64,000 bases of DNA from a virus: the IMG/VR virus record IMGVR_UViG_3300042507_005041, positions 1-64,000 of that record; one strand, given 5' to 3'. Under the pieces are notes generated by a model. That model was given only the letters and a program-made list of their open reading frames with translations. It did not search any database and was not told the origin of the DNA. Positions within the stretch are counted from its first letter, which is position 1; every line of letters starts with the position of its first letter. Made by a program: the position numbers and the translations under genes. Shown in pieces: positions 57,839 through 64,000 of the stretch.

Positions 57839-58020
57839 TTGTTTTCTCCTTGAAGTTGTAGTTTCATTTGTGCGTTTAGGTTTTCAAAAGAAACTACAAA
57901 TAGATTTCCATGTGATTGGTCCATTTGTAGGATCATTTCATCAGCTGTGCCGTAGTTGATGATTGTGCTTGTTTCAAAATCAACTAAATACATAGTTGTT
58001 TCTTTATTAGATGTGGACAT
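57835..58020 (-). CDS. Small hypothetical protein
   Basis: 61 residues: MYLVDFETSTIINYGTADEM then MDQSHGNLFVVSFENLN. Overlaps the next gene by 4 bases; AAGGAG before the ATG and leader motif copy 3 just upstream. No family recognised. Confidence 0.55.
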   Translation of the reverse strand: MSTSNKETTMYLVDFETSTIINYGTADEMILQMDQSHGNLFVVSFENLNAQMKLQLQGENK

Positions 58021-58037
58021 GATATTCTCCTTGTTTG

Positions 58038-58050
58038 CCCTTCTATTTAG
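58038..58050 (-). promoter_or_regulatory. Leader motif copy 3 (CTAAATAGAAGGG)
   Basis: Third copy, extended here into the palindrome CCTTCTAAATAGAAGG. Upstream of ATG 58020. Confidence 0.5.
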
Positions 58051-58149
58051 AAGGAATTTGATAGTCTAGGTAAAAAAAACATAACACCAATGTGAGTGGC
58101 CGGCGAAAGGGGTAAACCGACCACCCACAAAGGGAGGTGTCATGCAAAT

Positions 58150-58230
58150 TTAGTTCATACCTCTCCAAAGCATCCAGCCAATAGCTAAGATGATTGGAAG
58201 TATGAGAAAGAGTGGGACGAGATCGTACAT
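58150..58230 (-). CDS. Tiny membrane peptide
   Basis: 26 residues: MYDLVPLFLILPIILAIGWM then LWRGMN. Its ATG overlaps the previous stop (TGATG). Single transmembrane segment. Confidence 0.5.
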   Translation of the reverse strand: MYDLVPLFLILPIILAIGWMLWRGMN

Positions 58231-58418
58231 CACCGCCAAGAACCTGTGATAACCATTTCTTGGATAGTGGATTGACGCTCGATGTAGGTATCACCAACTG
58301 GTGAGATCCAACTTACGATGGGATCAACGATTGCACTTGCAATGTCGATTTTTACTTGGGCGTCACCAATAAGGTCACGCAAACGGATGTTGTTTTGGGT
58401 TTGGGTTGCGAGCGTCAT
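58230..58418 (-). CDS. Small hypothetical protein
   Basis: 62 residues from ATG 58418 (MTLATQTQNNIRLRDLIGDA), with AAGGAGAA before it. An upstream in-frame ATG lies before this ribosome site and is unlikely. No family recognised. Confidence 0.55.
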   Translation of the reverse strand: MTLATQTQNNIRLRDLIGDAQVKIDIASAIVDPIVSWISPVGDTYIERQSTIQEMVITGSWR

Positions 58419-58455
58419 AACATTCTCCTTGTATAGGTAGCTCATTTGGGTTTAT

Positions 58456-58468
58456 CCCTTCTATTTTG
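58456..58468 (-). promoter_or_regulatory. Leader motif copy 4 (CAAAATAGAAGGG)
   Basis: Fourth copy, between the double hairpin at 58518-58581 and ATG 58418. GTTCGTAC upstream of it is shared with copy 1. Confidence 0.5.
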
Positions 58469-58512
58469 AGGGAATTCTCTTTTGTACGAACTTTAGAAGC
58501 TCGGCCAAAAAT

Positions 58513-58581
58513 AAAAAAGTCTAAAGACTAGGTAGAAAAGGGGGGGCCTGATGACCTGCACCGAAGTACAGGCCACCAGGC
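58513..58581 (-). terminator. Double hairpin terminator
   Basis: GCCTG...CAGGC long hairpin (58546-58581) then AGTCT/AGACT (58518-58529) followed on the minus strand by TTTTTTATTTTT. Ends the 58602-59024 transcript. Confidence 0.7.
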
Positions 58582-58601
58582 AAGGGAGTTGTGGTAGGAA
58601 C

Positions 58602-59024
58602 TCAGAACATTAAGTCGCTGTTCGTTTCACCGAGCAGTTTCCGCAGTTCGTTACTCACAGACAGGGTGCCCTTGAGTGTGGTCAGTTCGGATGGACCATC
58701 AGCCCAGACAGAAGCCTGAAGTGATGTGACAAGCTCTCCATGACGGTTGATGTAGGAGTTCTCCTTGGGCTCGGTGATCACGACTGCGTCACATGCAACG
58801 ACCAGCTTAGAACCGAACTTCTTGCAAGCGTTGAAATACGTGGTGAAGTCTTCGAGTTGGTTTTCAAAGACTTGCATCGTGAAGGTGTCGACTCCTTTGG
58901 CGTTAGCTTGTTCGAGGATTGACTTGGACAGGCCAACAAGGACCGTGTAGAACACAGATCCGTCCTTCTTGGTGTTGGCTTTTGGTGCGGTGTTCACGTA
59001 AATGAACTTCTTGGATGTGGACAT
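58602..59024 (-). CDS. Conserved protein, paralog of 61721-62146
   Basis: 140 residues. KKFIYVNTAPKANTKKDGSV FYTVLVG-type N-terminus and KLVVACDAVVITEPKENSYI are shared with the 61721 protein. Beta-rich, perhaps an OB-like or DNA-mimic fold. AGGAGG before the ATG and leader motif copy 5 upstream. Function unknown. Confidence 0.6.
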   Translation of the reverse strand: MSTSKKFIYVNTAPKANTKKDGSVFYTVLVGLSKSILEQANAKGVDTFTMQVFENQLEDFTTYFNACKKFGSKLVVACDAVVITEPKENSYINRHGELVTSLQASVWADGPSELTTLKGTLSVSNELRKLLGETNSDLMF

Positions 59025-59064
59025 GATTTGACCTCCTAGGTCGGTAGTTGTGGGAAGGTGATCT

Positions 59065-59077
59065 CCCTTCTATTTCG
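59065..59077 (-). promoter_or_regulatory. Leader motif copy 5 (CGAAATAGAAGGG)
   Basis: Fifth copy, upstream of ATG 59024. A reversed half copy (TAGAAGGGAA) lies at about 59095 on the plus strand. Confidence 0.45.
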
Positions 59078-59185
59078 ACGATTGTGCCTACTTTAGAAGG
59101 GAATGATTGGGCCGTTTTGTCATTAGACCTGCACTCATTCAAATTTAGAAGAGTGCTATAATAATTATTAGGTTGTTTGTCCTCC

Positions 59186-61576
59186 TTATTCAGACTCATC
59201 AGGCTGGATAGATTCAAGGGCACGAATGTACCAGTCAACAATCTGACCATCGGTCTTATCGCTGAAGGTGAACAGCCACTGGTCATGACTCTGGTTAGGG
59301 TACTGACGCTTGGCGATGTACGATTGATAGGCGAGCATGAGCACGATCCTGTTGGTGTACTCAATTCCCTTCTCCTCATTGGCATCGGTTCGAGTGAACA
59401 GATCTACCATGTAGGCAACCCAGTCGTGTGCTGTCATGCTACGTTGCTTGGTTGACAACTTGAGGTGAAGGTCTCGTGCCCTGAGCAGTTCATCTTCCGT
59501 GAAGTTGATGTTCATGATCACACTAGGCTCTACCATCGAAGAGTTCAGGTACTCACACATCTCTGCGAACTTAGCACGCACAGTTACCTCACGAAGGAGA
59601 TGTACCTGGCACCATGGTGATTCCTCAACAGTGCTAGATGCTGTGTTCTCTGCATACCTCTTGGGTAGGCGTGATGCCATCCAGAAGATATCCATAGCTG
59701 TACCATTTCGCCCATGCCCAGTAAGGATGTCATCGAAGGTCTTTTCTGCCCATTGCTTGATAATCTTGATATCAGCTGGAGTAGCAAGACCCTGTTGTAG
59801 TGCATCGATGATTTCCTCGTTGGTAGCAACTTGATGATTCAGGTAACCCTTGTTCAATGCGTAGTGCAGCATCTTGGGCAGAACTGATGAGCCAACGCCA
59901 CCAGGAAATGCAAGAGCTGCAAGACGAGTACGACCCTCATCCACCAGAGAGAACCTTGGTCCAATCTTTAGTGAACTCATACCAGGAAGGGATGGAGCAC
60001 CAAATGGATCAGATGGTCGACTAGTTGACTGAGGAACCTTTGTTGTCAGTTCTTCGTAGTCAACCATAGGCGGCTGATCTGTATACTTGTGGAACACAGG
60101 GCCAACAGTCTTGATCGGAATCATTGACCATTCGCCAAAGTCGTTCGGATTACGCAGCAGCACTGCCATCAGTTCGACTGTACCATCAGCCATTCTTACA
60201 CGACGAACATGAACTTTCACGCTGTCATCCAAGTCTGGTCCACCATGGTTAGGGATGTTCTCGATGAAGTACTTGCCCGGCACAACAAAGCAGTGTGTCT
60301 TACCATGATAATAACCATGATCCTTGTACACGTTCTTGAAACCAAAGATCTCTAGGACCTCTTGTGTCATGATGTGCGTAGTGTATGACCATGCGACAGG
60401 CATCCAGTGTTTGCCTTTATCACGCCAGATCTCTCCGACTTGACGACTATGGCCCACACCAAGGTACTGTGTTGCAACTCCGTTAACTGTAAGGAACCGC
60501 AAGTGTTGAGTGGATTCAAATGGCACCCCAAGATTGCTCAGATCCTGGATTGCTTCTTGCACCATCTGAAGGCTTGACCTGTTGTTGCGGAACCTGTCTT
60601 CTTCTTCGGTGCTGTCAGACCTGGTGATACGATCTGCGTTGTCAACCAATGCTGTCATTGCAGTAGTCCTTTCACCATTACGTAGCTTCGTGTTCTCATC
60701 TTCAAGTGAGGCTGTCAAGCATTCGATCAAGTCGTTGTGGGTATACATACCGTTTACTTCTTGATAGATTGCATGAGTCAGGTCGTCACTCTTGACCGGA
60801 ATGGTTGAGTACGAAGGTTCGATTGTCACAAACTGCCAACCAATAGTCTTGATCTCAGACTTGATGTTTGGTTCGAACGTACGAATGTCGTAACCCTTCA
60901 TCATTTTGTCTGGCAGAACAAGAGCATTACCCTTGATTAGGCCGTCTGCAGTGAACACTCGGATCTGAACAATGGTAGTCATACCAGTCAAGATCTTGGA
61001 GATCTGCTTGTTGATCCATTCGCCAGATGCAAGATGGTTACCCGCAATACAACGAATGGCAAAGCTTTGACTGATAGCAGAGATACCATCAACATGTTGG
61101 TCAAGATATCCCTGGTCAAGGTGATCAATTGTTTCAATCTTGATCGTGCCATTTGGAGAATAGTGCCAGGCTGATGCAAGGCGAACAATCTCGGTTAGTC
61201 GCTTTGACATCTTCTTAGAGTTGCCAACAACCAGACCGATATGGTCGAATGCTTCAAGCCAGGCGTCCCCACCATTGTTGAGAGGAGCATCGTTGATCAG
61301 CACAGAGTACTGGTCAGTTGCGTTGCTCCAACGGATCACCTCATTGGGTGATGGGTCAAAGTCAGCCTTTGGTTGGTTAGAACGTGTACGTCCAACAAAC
61401 TTAGGGCTAACCTTACGGACCTCGATCCGGTATTTACCCGGAAAGAAGGTCTCAAGGAAGGCGGGCCAATAAGGTCCACCATCGAATTGCTCAAGGACTT
61501 GTTCATCCTCAAGCAATGGTGTTGCAGTCAAGACTCTGAGCCAGCCTTGACCACGGTTGGTGATTCCATGAAACAT
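59186..61576 (-). CDS. Large protein of unknown function, paralog of 43616-46165
   Basis: 796 residues; AAAAGGAGGATCCC precedes the ATG. IQIRVFTADGLIKGNALV matches ARIFIDEGMIKGNMIV of the 849-residue protein, and both share a long C-terminal helical part. Higher GC than its paralog, with CGG used as a normal Arg codon. No catalytic motif recognised. Two such large, strongly initiated proteins suggest a core infection function. Confidence 0.6.
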   Translation of the reverse strand: MFHGITNRGQGWLRVLTATPLLEDEQVLEQFDGGPYWPAFLETFFPGKYRIEVRKVSPKFVGRTRSNQPKADFDPSPNEVIRWSNATDQYSVLINDAPLNNGGDAWLEAFDHIGLVVGNSKKMSKRLTEIVRLASAWHYSPNGTIKIETIDHLDQGYLDQHVDGISAISQSFAIRCIAGNHLASGEWINKQISKILTGMTTIVQIRVFTADGLIKGNALVLPDKMMKGYDIRTFEPNIKSEIKTIGWQFVTIEPSYSTIPVKSDDLTHAIYQEVNGMYTHNDLIECLTASLEDENTKLRNGERTTAMTALVDNADRITRSDSTEEEDRFRNNRSSLQMVQEAIQDLSNLGVPFESTQHLRFLTVNGVATQYLGVGHSRQVGEIWRDKGKHWMPVAWSYTTHIMTQEVLEIFGFKNVYKDHGYYHGKTHCFVVPGKYFIENIPNHGGPDLDDSVKVHVRRVRMADGTVELMAVLLRNPNDFGEWSMIPIKTVGPVFHKYTDQPPMVDYEELTTKVPQSTSRPSDPFGAPSLPGMSSLKIGPRFSLVDEGRTRLAALAFPGGVGSSVLPKMLHYALNKGYLNHQVATNEEIIDALQQGLATPADIKIIKQWAEKTFDDILTGHGRNGTAMDIFWMASRLPKRYAENTASSTVEESPWCQVHLLREVTVRAKFAEMCEYLNSSMVEPSVIMNINFTEDELLRARDLHLKLSTKQRSMTAHDWVAYMVDLFTRTDANEEKGIEYTNRIVLMLAYQSYIAKRQYPNQSHDQWLFTFSDKTDGQIVDWYIRALESIQPDESE

Positions 61577-61720
61577 GGGATCCTCCTTTTCCCCTTTGGA
61601 GGCATAGGGATACGCCTTTTTGTTTGATAGAGTCTAGAATTTAAGATCTAGAATCTACCCATAAAGAGAAAACTCCCGGATATTATCCAAGAGTTCTCTC
61701 TCCTGATGGTCGAAGAACGA
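61577..61720. other. Leader and terminator region
   Basis: Contains terminator/leader module 1 (61656-61700) and CTAGA-type repeats after it. No gene. Confidence 0.4.
61656..61700 (-). terminator. Terminator plus TATGGGTA module, copy 1
   Basis: GAACTC...GAGTTTTC hairpin followed on the minus strand by TTTTCTCTTTATGGGTA. First of five such modules (others 62280, 62579, 63032, 63685). Confidence 0.65.
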
Positions 61721-62146
61721 CTAGATTTCGTCGCTCTCCAATTCACCCATCATTTCAGCGAGCTCGGCTGAGATCGAGAACTTGCCGTTCTGGATCTTCA
61801 ACTCTGCATCGCCTGTGCCCCAGCAAGAAGCTGCAAGTCCACGAACCGTTACCTTGTCGGCATTGACGTAAACGTTTTCCTTGACTTCTGTGATGGTCAC
61901 ATCATCAGCCTCGAGAATGAGCTTCTTACCACTCTTCTTGCAAGCAATGTACGCCTTGGTGAAAAGCTCAACCTTCTCAGGGAAAACTTCCATCGTAAGC
62001 GTCAATGCTGGCATTTCGGCCTTGGTCTTACCGGTCTTCTCCTTGAGGAGCTGATCGATAACACCTACCAAGACGGTGTAGAACACAGTTCCATCCTCCC
62101 TCTTGTTGGCCTTCGGTGCTGTATTGATGTACAGGGACTTCTTCAT
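61721..62146 (-). CDS. Conserved protein, paralog of 58602-59024
   Basis: 141 residues from ATG 62146 (MKKSLYINTAPKANKREDGT); the upstream in-frame ATG has no ribosome site while this one follows GGAGGT. KLILEADDVTITEVKENVYV matches the paralog. Function unknown. Confidence 0.6.
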   Translation of the reverse strand: MKKSLYINTAPKANKREDGTVFYTVLVGVIDQLLKEKTGKTKAEMPALTLTMEVFPEKVELFTKAYIACKKSGKKLILEADDVTITEVKENVYVNADKVTVRGLAASCWGTGDAELKIQNGKFSISAELAEMMGELESDEI

Positions 62147-62279
62147 GACAACCTCCAAGTTGTATGTAGAACGCGTATGTACACAGTGCACACACGACTA
62201 CTATTTATTCGTTTAACCTGGAGCTGTTAAGCCACAGGACCCGCACCCTAAAGCACTGGCTGGATATAGACCTAGGGTC

Positions 62280-62317
62280 TACCCATAAAAGAAAAACTCA
62301 GGAACTGACCCTGAGTT
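62280..62317 (-). terminator. Terminator plus TATGGGTA module, copy 2
   Basis: AACTCAGG/CCTGAGTT hairpin then, on the minus strand, TTTTTCTTTTATGGGTA. Confidence 0.7.
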
Positions 62318-62330
62318 AATCTTCTTATTG

Positions 62331-62534
62331 TTAATCAAACAACGTTGGCTTTTGTTGCCTCTTTAGCTTTGCAAACTCCCTGCCTGTTTTGTTGTTTTCC
62401 TTCCATTCGTTAAAATGTAAGTCACAAAGTGCCATCGGGCGAGGATAAGACACATATTGTCCTTCACCTCTACGAAGCTTGACGTTGCAAAGATGTCCTT
62501 GACACCATGCTCCGTCACGTGATTGATAAGCCAT
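62331..62534 (-). CDS. Small Cys-containing basic protein
   Basis: 67 residues. WCQGHLCNVKLRRGEGQYVS and a later MALCDLHFN give a CxxxxC...CxxH site; basic tail. Likely zinc- and nucleic-acid-binding. Confidence 0.55.
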   Translation of the reverse strand: MAYQSRDGAWCQGHLCNVKLRRGEGQYVSYPRPMALCDLHFNEWKENNKTGREFAKLKRQQKPTLFD

Positions 62535-62578
62535 TACTGACCTCTTTCTGTTGGGCCTAGACTTCCATATCTAGGATT

Positions 62579-62609
62579 TACCCATAAAGAGAAAACCCCC
62601 GTTAGGGGG
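62579..62609 (-). terminator. Terminator plus TATGGGTA module, copy 3
   Basis: CCCCC-GTTA-GGGGG hairpin then minus-strand TTTTCTCTTTATGGGTA. Confidence 0.75.
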
Positions 62610-62616
62610 CAATCTC

Positions 62617-62648
62617 CTTCTTCTAAGTACCTAAACTCAGGAATGTCA
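62617..62648 (-). repeat. 32-bp direct repeat, copy 1
   Basis: CTTCTTCTAAGTAC(C/T)TAAACTCAGGAATGTCA, 31 of 32 identical to 63070-63101. Both copies lie between a gene end and a TATGGGTA module, so the duplicated unit was probably gene end plus terminator. Confidence 0.7.
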
Positions 62649-62658
62649 CCAGCTTTAA

Positions 62659-62991
62659 TTAGCTGTTAGGGCACTTGCCTTCTACAAGAAAGCGCTTTGA
62701 ACGCATGCATCCATATTCTTCAACTCGAACCACAACCTTGTGGTAGTGGATTCCGTCTCCTGGAACACGTACATATGCTTTCTTGAAGAGTCCTCCAATA
62801 ATCCTGCCAACACCCCAAGAGATGTCTGACAGCTCATCTTTAAACTCTGCAATGCTGCGAACTTCAAGCAATTCGTAGAATTCACCACGACGCTTTCCAT
62901 CCACAAGTTCACGACTGAAGAGGTCTGCGACCCCATCTCGCCAAGAACGCACTTGCATGCATCCGCACCATTGAACCTTATTCCGGCTCAT
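62659..62991 (-). CDS. Hypothetical protein
   Basis: 110 residues from ATG 62991 (MSRNKVQWCGCMQVRSW); the longer frame upstream lacks a ribosome site, while GGAAAC precedes this ATG. C-terminal YHKVVVRVEEYGCMRSKRFL. No family recognised. Confidence 0.55.
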   Translation of the reverse strand: MSRNKVQWCGCMQVRSWRDGVADLFSRELVDGKRRGEFYELLEVRSIAEFKDELSDISWGVGRIIGGLFKKAYVRVPGDGIHYHKVVVRVEEYGCMRSKRFLVEGKCPNS

Positions 62992-63031
62992 AGTTTCCTT
63001 TCGGGTAGTCTCAACCAAGAGACTTTAGTTA

Positions 63032-63063
63032 TACCCATAAAAAGAAAACTCCCCGAAGGGAGT
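63032..63063 (-). terminator. Terminator plus TATGGGTA module, copy 4
   Basis: ACTCCC-CGAA-GGGAGT hairpin then minus-strand TTTTCTTTTTATGGGTA. Confidence 0.75.
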
Positions 63064-63069
63064 CTTCTT

Positions 63070-63101
63070 CTTCTTCTAAGTACTTAAACTCAGGAATGTC
63101 A
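63070..63101 (-). repeat. 32-bp direct repeat, copy 2
   Basis: Second copy of the repeat at 62617-62648. Confidence 0.7.
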
Positions 63102-63114
63102 ATCAGTTGTCTGA

Positions 63115-63621
63115 CTATTTTGTTGCAAGCTCCAAATGCTTTTCGTTGTCAGCGTCGTACTTAGCTTTGATTACAAACTCAAGATTAAACTTCTCAAGGA
63201 TGGCTTTAACAAAATCAATTGTCAATCCAACATGAGTGTAATCATTAAGGGTAACTAGCATGTACTCAGGAGCACCATAGTTAAGGTGAATGCTTGGACG
63301 GCCAGACCATGGGCCACGGATGCTACGAAGTGAACCATCTTTCATTTTGAGATGAAATATGGCCTTACCATAACCGCCATGACATTTGTCGTCACCAGGG
63401 TGCATAAAGCAGTTGACTGCTGCTCCATCACGCGTGGTTCCTACAAAGCAACCGATGTCTTCGGCATCCAAACCAGCGTTGAACTCATAAATGATTTCGG
63501 ATTCTGACAAAAAGCCAGGAGATGTCTCCAGACTTAATTGCCACCAGCCGTTTCTGTTATGAGTAACGTCAGCCTTAACTACCTTTTCCAGTCGATGCTG
63601 GAATGCTTGGTTGTTGTTCAC
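63115..63621 (-). CDS. Hypothetical protein (GTG start)
   Basis: 168 residues from GTG 63621, chosen because AGGAGG is 5 bases upstream; the upstream frame has no ribosome site. Hydrophobic/aromatic middle (GWWQLSLETSPGFLSESEII) and APEYMLVTLNDYTHVGLT. No family recognised. Confidence 0.55.
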   Translation of the reverse strand: MNNNQAFQHRLEKVVKADVTHNRNGWWQLSLETSPGFLSESEIIYEFNAGLDAEDIGCFVGTTRDGAAVNCFMHPGDDKCHGGYGKAIFHLKMKDGSLRSIRGPWSGRPSIHLNYGAPEYMLVTLNDYTHVGLTIDFVKAILEKFNLEFVIKAKYDADNEKHLELATK

Positions 63622-63684
63622 AATTCCTCCTAGAAGTGTGATTTGCCCACACCACCACGGTGTAGGACTTGGCAATCTTGCGAC

Positions 63685-63714
63685 TACCCATAAAAAGAAA
63701 ACTCCCGAAGGAGT
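63685..63714 (-). terminator. Terminator plus TATGGGTA module, copy 5
   Basis: ACTCC-CGAA-GGAGT hairpin then minus-strand TTTTCTTTTTATGGGTA. Confidence 0.75.
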
Positions 63715-63779
63715 CTTCTTAATCACCAATTATAATAATATGTATAGGATGGTGAATCCTCTAATGCTCAGTAGCCTAG

Positions 63780-64000
63780 TTAGGCAAACTGAGTGGTGTA
63801 GTTTGCACCTTCAGCCAGAAGGTCTTTGATAACCTTCTCTAGCTTTTGGTAGCACTCCTCATAGGAGCGATCATTGCCAACCTCATTGTTGAACTCGATA
63901 TTTTCGAGCAAACCAATGATACGGTTCTCAACATCGGCACTAACGTAAAGCTCATCGTAACCAAAGAAGGTCCAGTGAGCAATATAAGCACGACCCTCGG
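63780..64000 (-). CDS. Hypothetical protein (5' end outside window)
   Basis: The last 72 codons are visible, ending ...EGANYTTQFA. Upstream it reads EGRAYIAHWTFFGYDELYVS, acidic helical after that. The gene starts beyond the window edge. No family recognised. Confidence 0.6.
   Translation of the reverse strand, partial: EGRAYIAHWTFFGYDELYVSADVENRIIGLLENIEFNNEVGNDRSYEECYQKLEKVIKDLLAEGANYTTQFA

Overview
This window is part of a large, AT-rich genome of a tailed phage that infects an actinobacterium. The phage origin rests on tail-fibre and fibronectin-type adhesin genes, Gly/Ala-rich virion-type proteins, dozens of tiny overlapping genes of unknown function, and single tRNA genes scattered between ORFs. 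The host is inferred from a WhiB-like Fe-S regulator (48595-48843) and an Rpf-like transglycosylase (50661-51536), families known from Actinobacteria and their phages. No capsid, portal, terminase or polymerase gene is seen, so the genome is much larger than 64 kb.

Layout. 1-12.0 kb is mostly plus strand and late/structural: a repeat/membrane protein, a holin-like protein, a tail fibre, an FN3 adhesin, two proteins with HExxH metallopeptidase motifs and Gly-rich proteins, interrupted by minus-strand blocks (ferredoxin flanked by paralogous Cys proteins; an RmlB-like sugar dehydratase). From 12 kb to the right end nearly everything is on the minus strand. 12.0-13.6 kb holds an APS-kinase/nucleotidyltransferase fusion overlapping a sulfotransferase. 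13.6-20.8 kb holds small proteins, a proteasome-beta/HslV-like protease, KTSC, a UDG-like protein, SSB and a MerR-type regulator. 20.8-33.0 kb is the most striking block: two E2-like (PRTRC-B-type) proteins, several unknown proteins, a Ycf46-like AAA+ ATPase, a ubiquitin-like protein, a ThiF/E1-like enzyme, a JAB/JAMM protease and an E2-like domain fused to zinc fingers. 33-39 kb holds small genes, tRNAs and structured RNAs. 39-49 kb holds a secreted subtilase, an SF2 helicase, a large protein with a paralog at 59 kb, a 2OG-oxygenase-like protein and WhiB. 49-64 kb is less AT-rich, with small membrane peptides, the Rpf-like lysin, an ssDNA-binding-type acidic-tail protein, paralogous gene pairs and a repeated terminator/leader module.

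Two systems stand out. First, Ubl, E1-like, three E2-like proteins, JAB peptidase, a AAA+ ATPase and a proteasome-beta-like hydrolase lie within about 16 kb on one strand. I infer a phage-encoded protein-tagging and possibly degradation system related to the PRTRC/bacterial ubiquitin-like systems. Second, three plus-strand genes (1387-1633, 2410-3364, 10136-11579) are each broken by a +1 shift, and each break has an in-frame CGG (CGGA, CGGT, CGGA). A tRNA-Gly-like gene at 8671-8746 has an enlarged anticodon arm carrying 5'-UCCG-3', the complement of CGGA. I infer late quadruplet decoding of CGGN as glycine; indel errors are the competing explanation.

Regulation visible in the sequence includes several extended -10 promoters (TGNTATNNT), one of which would give a leaderless mRNA, terminators between genes on the right arm, and two families of short conserved leader motifs. 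Four tRNAs end two or three bases before a start codon.
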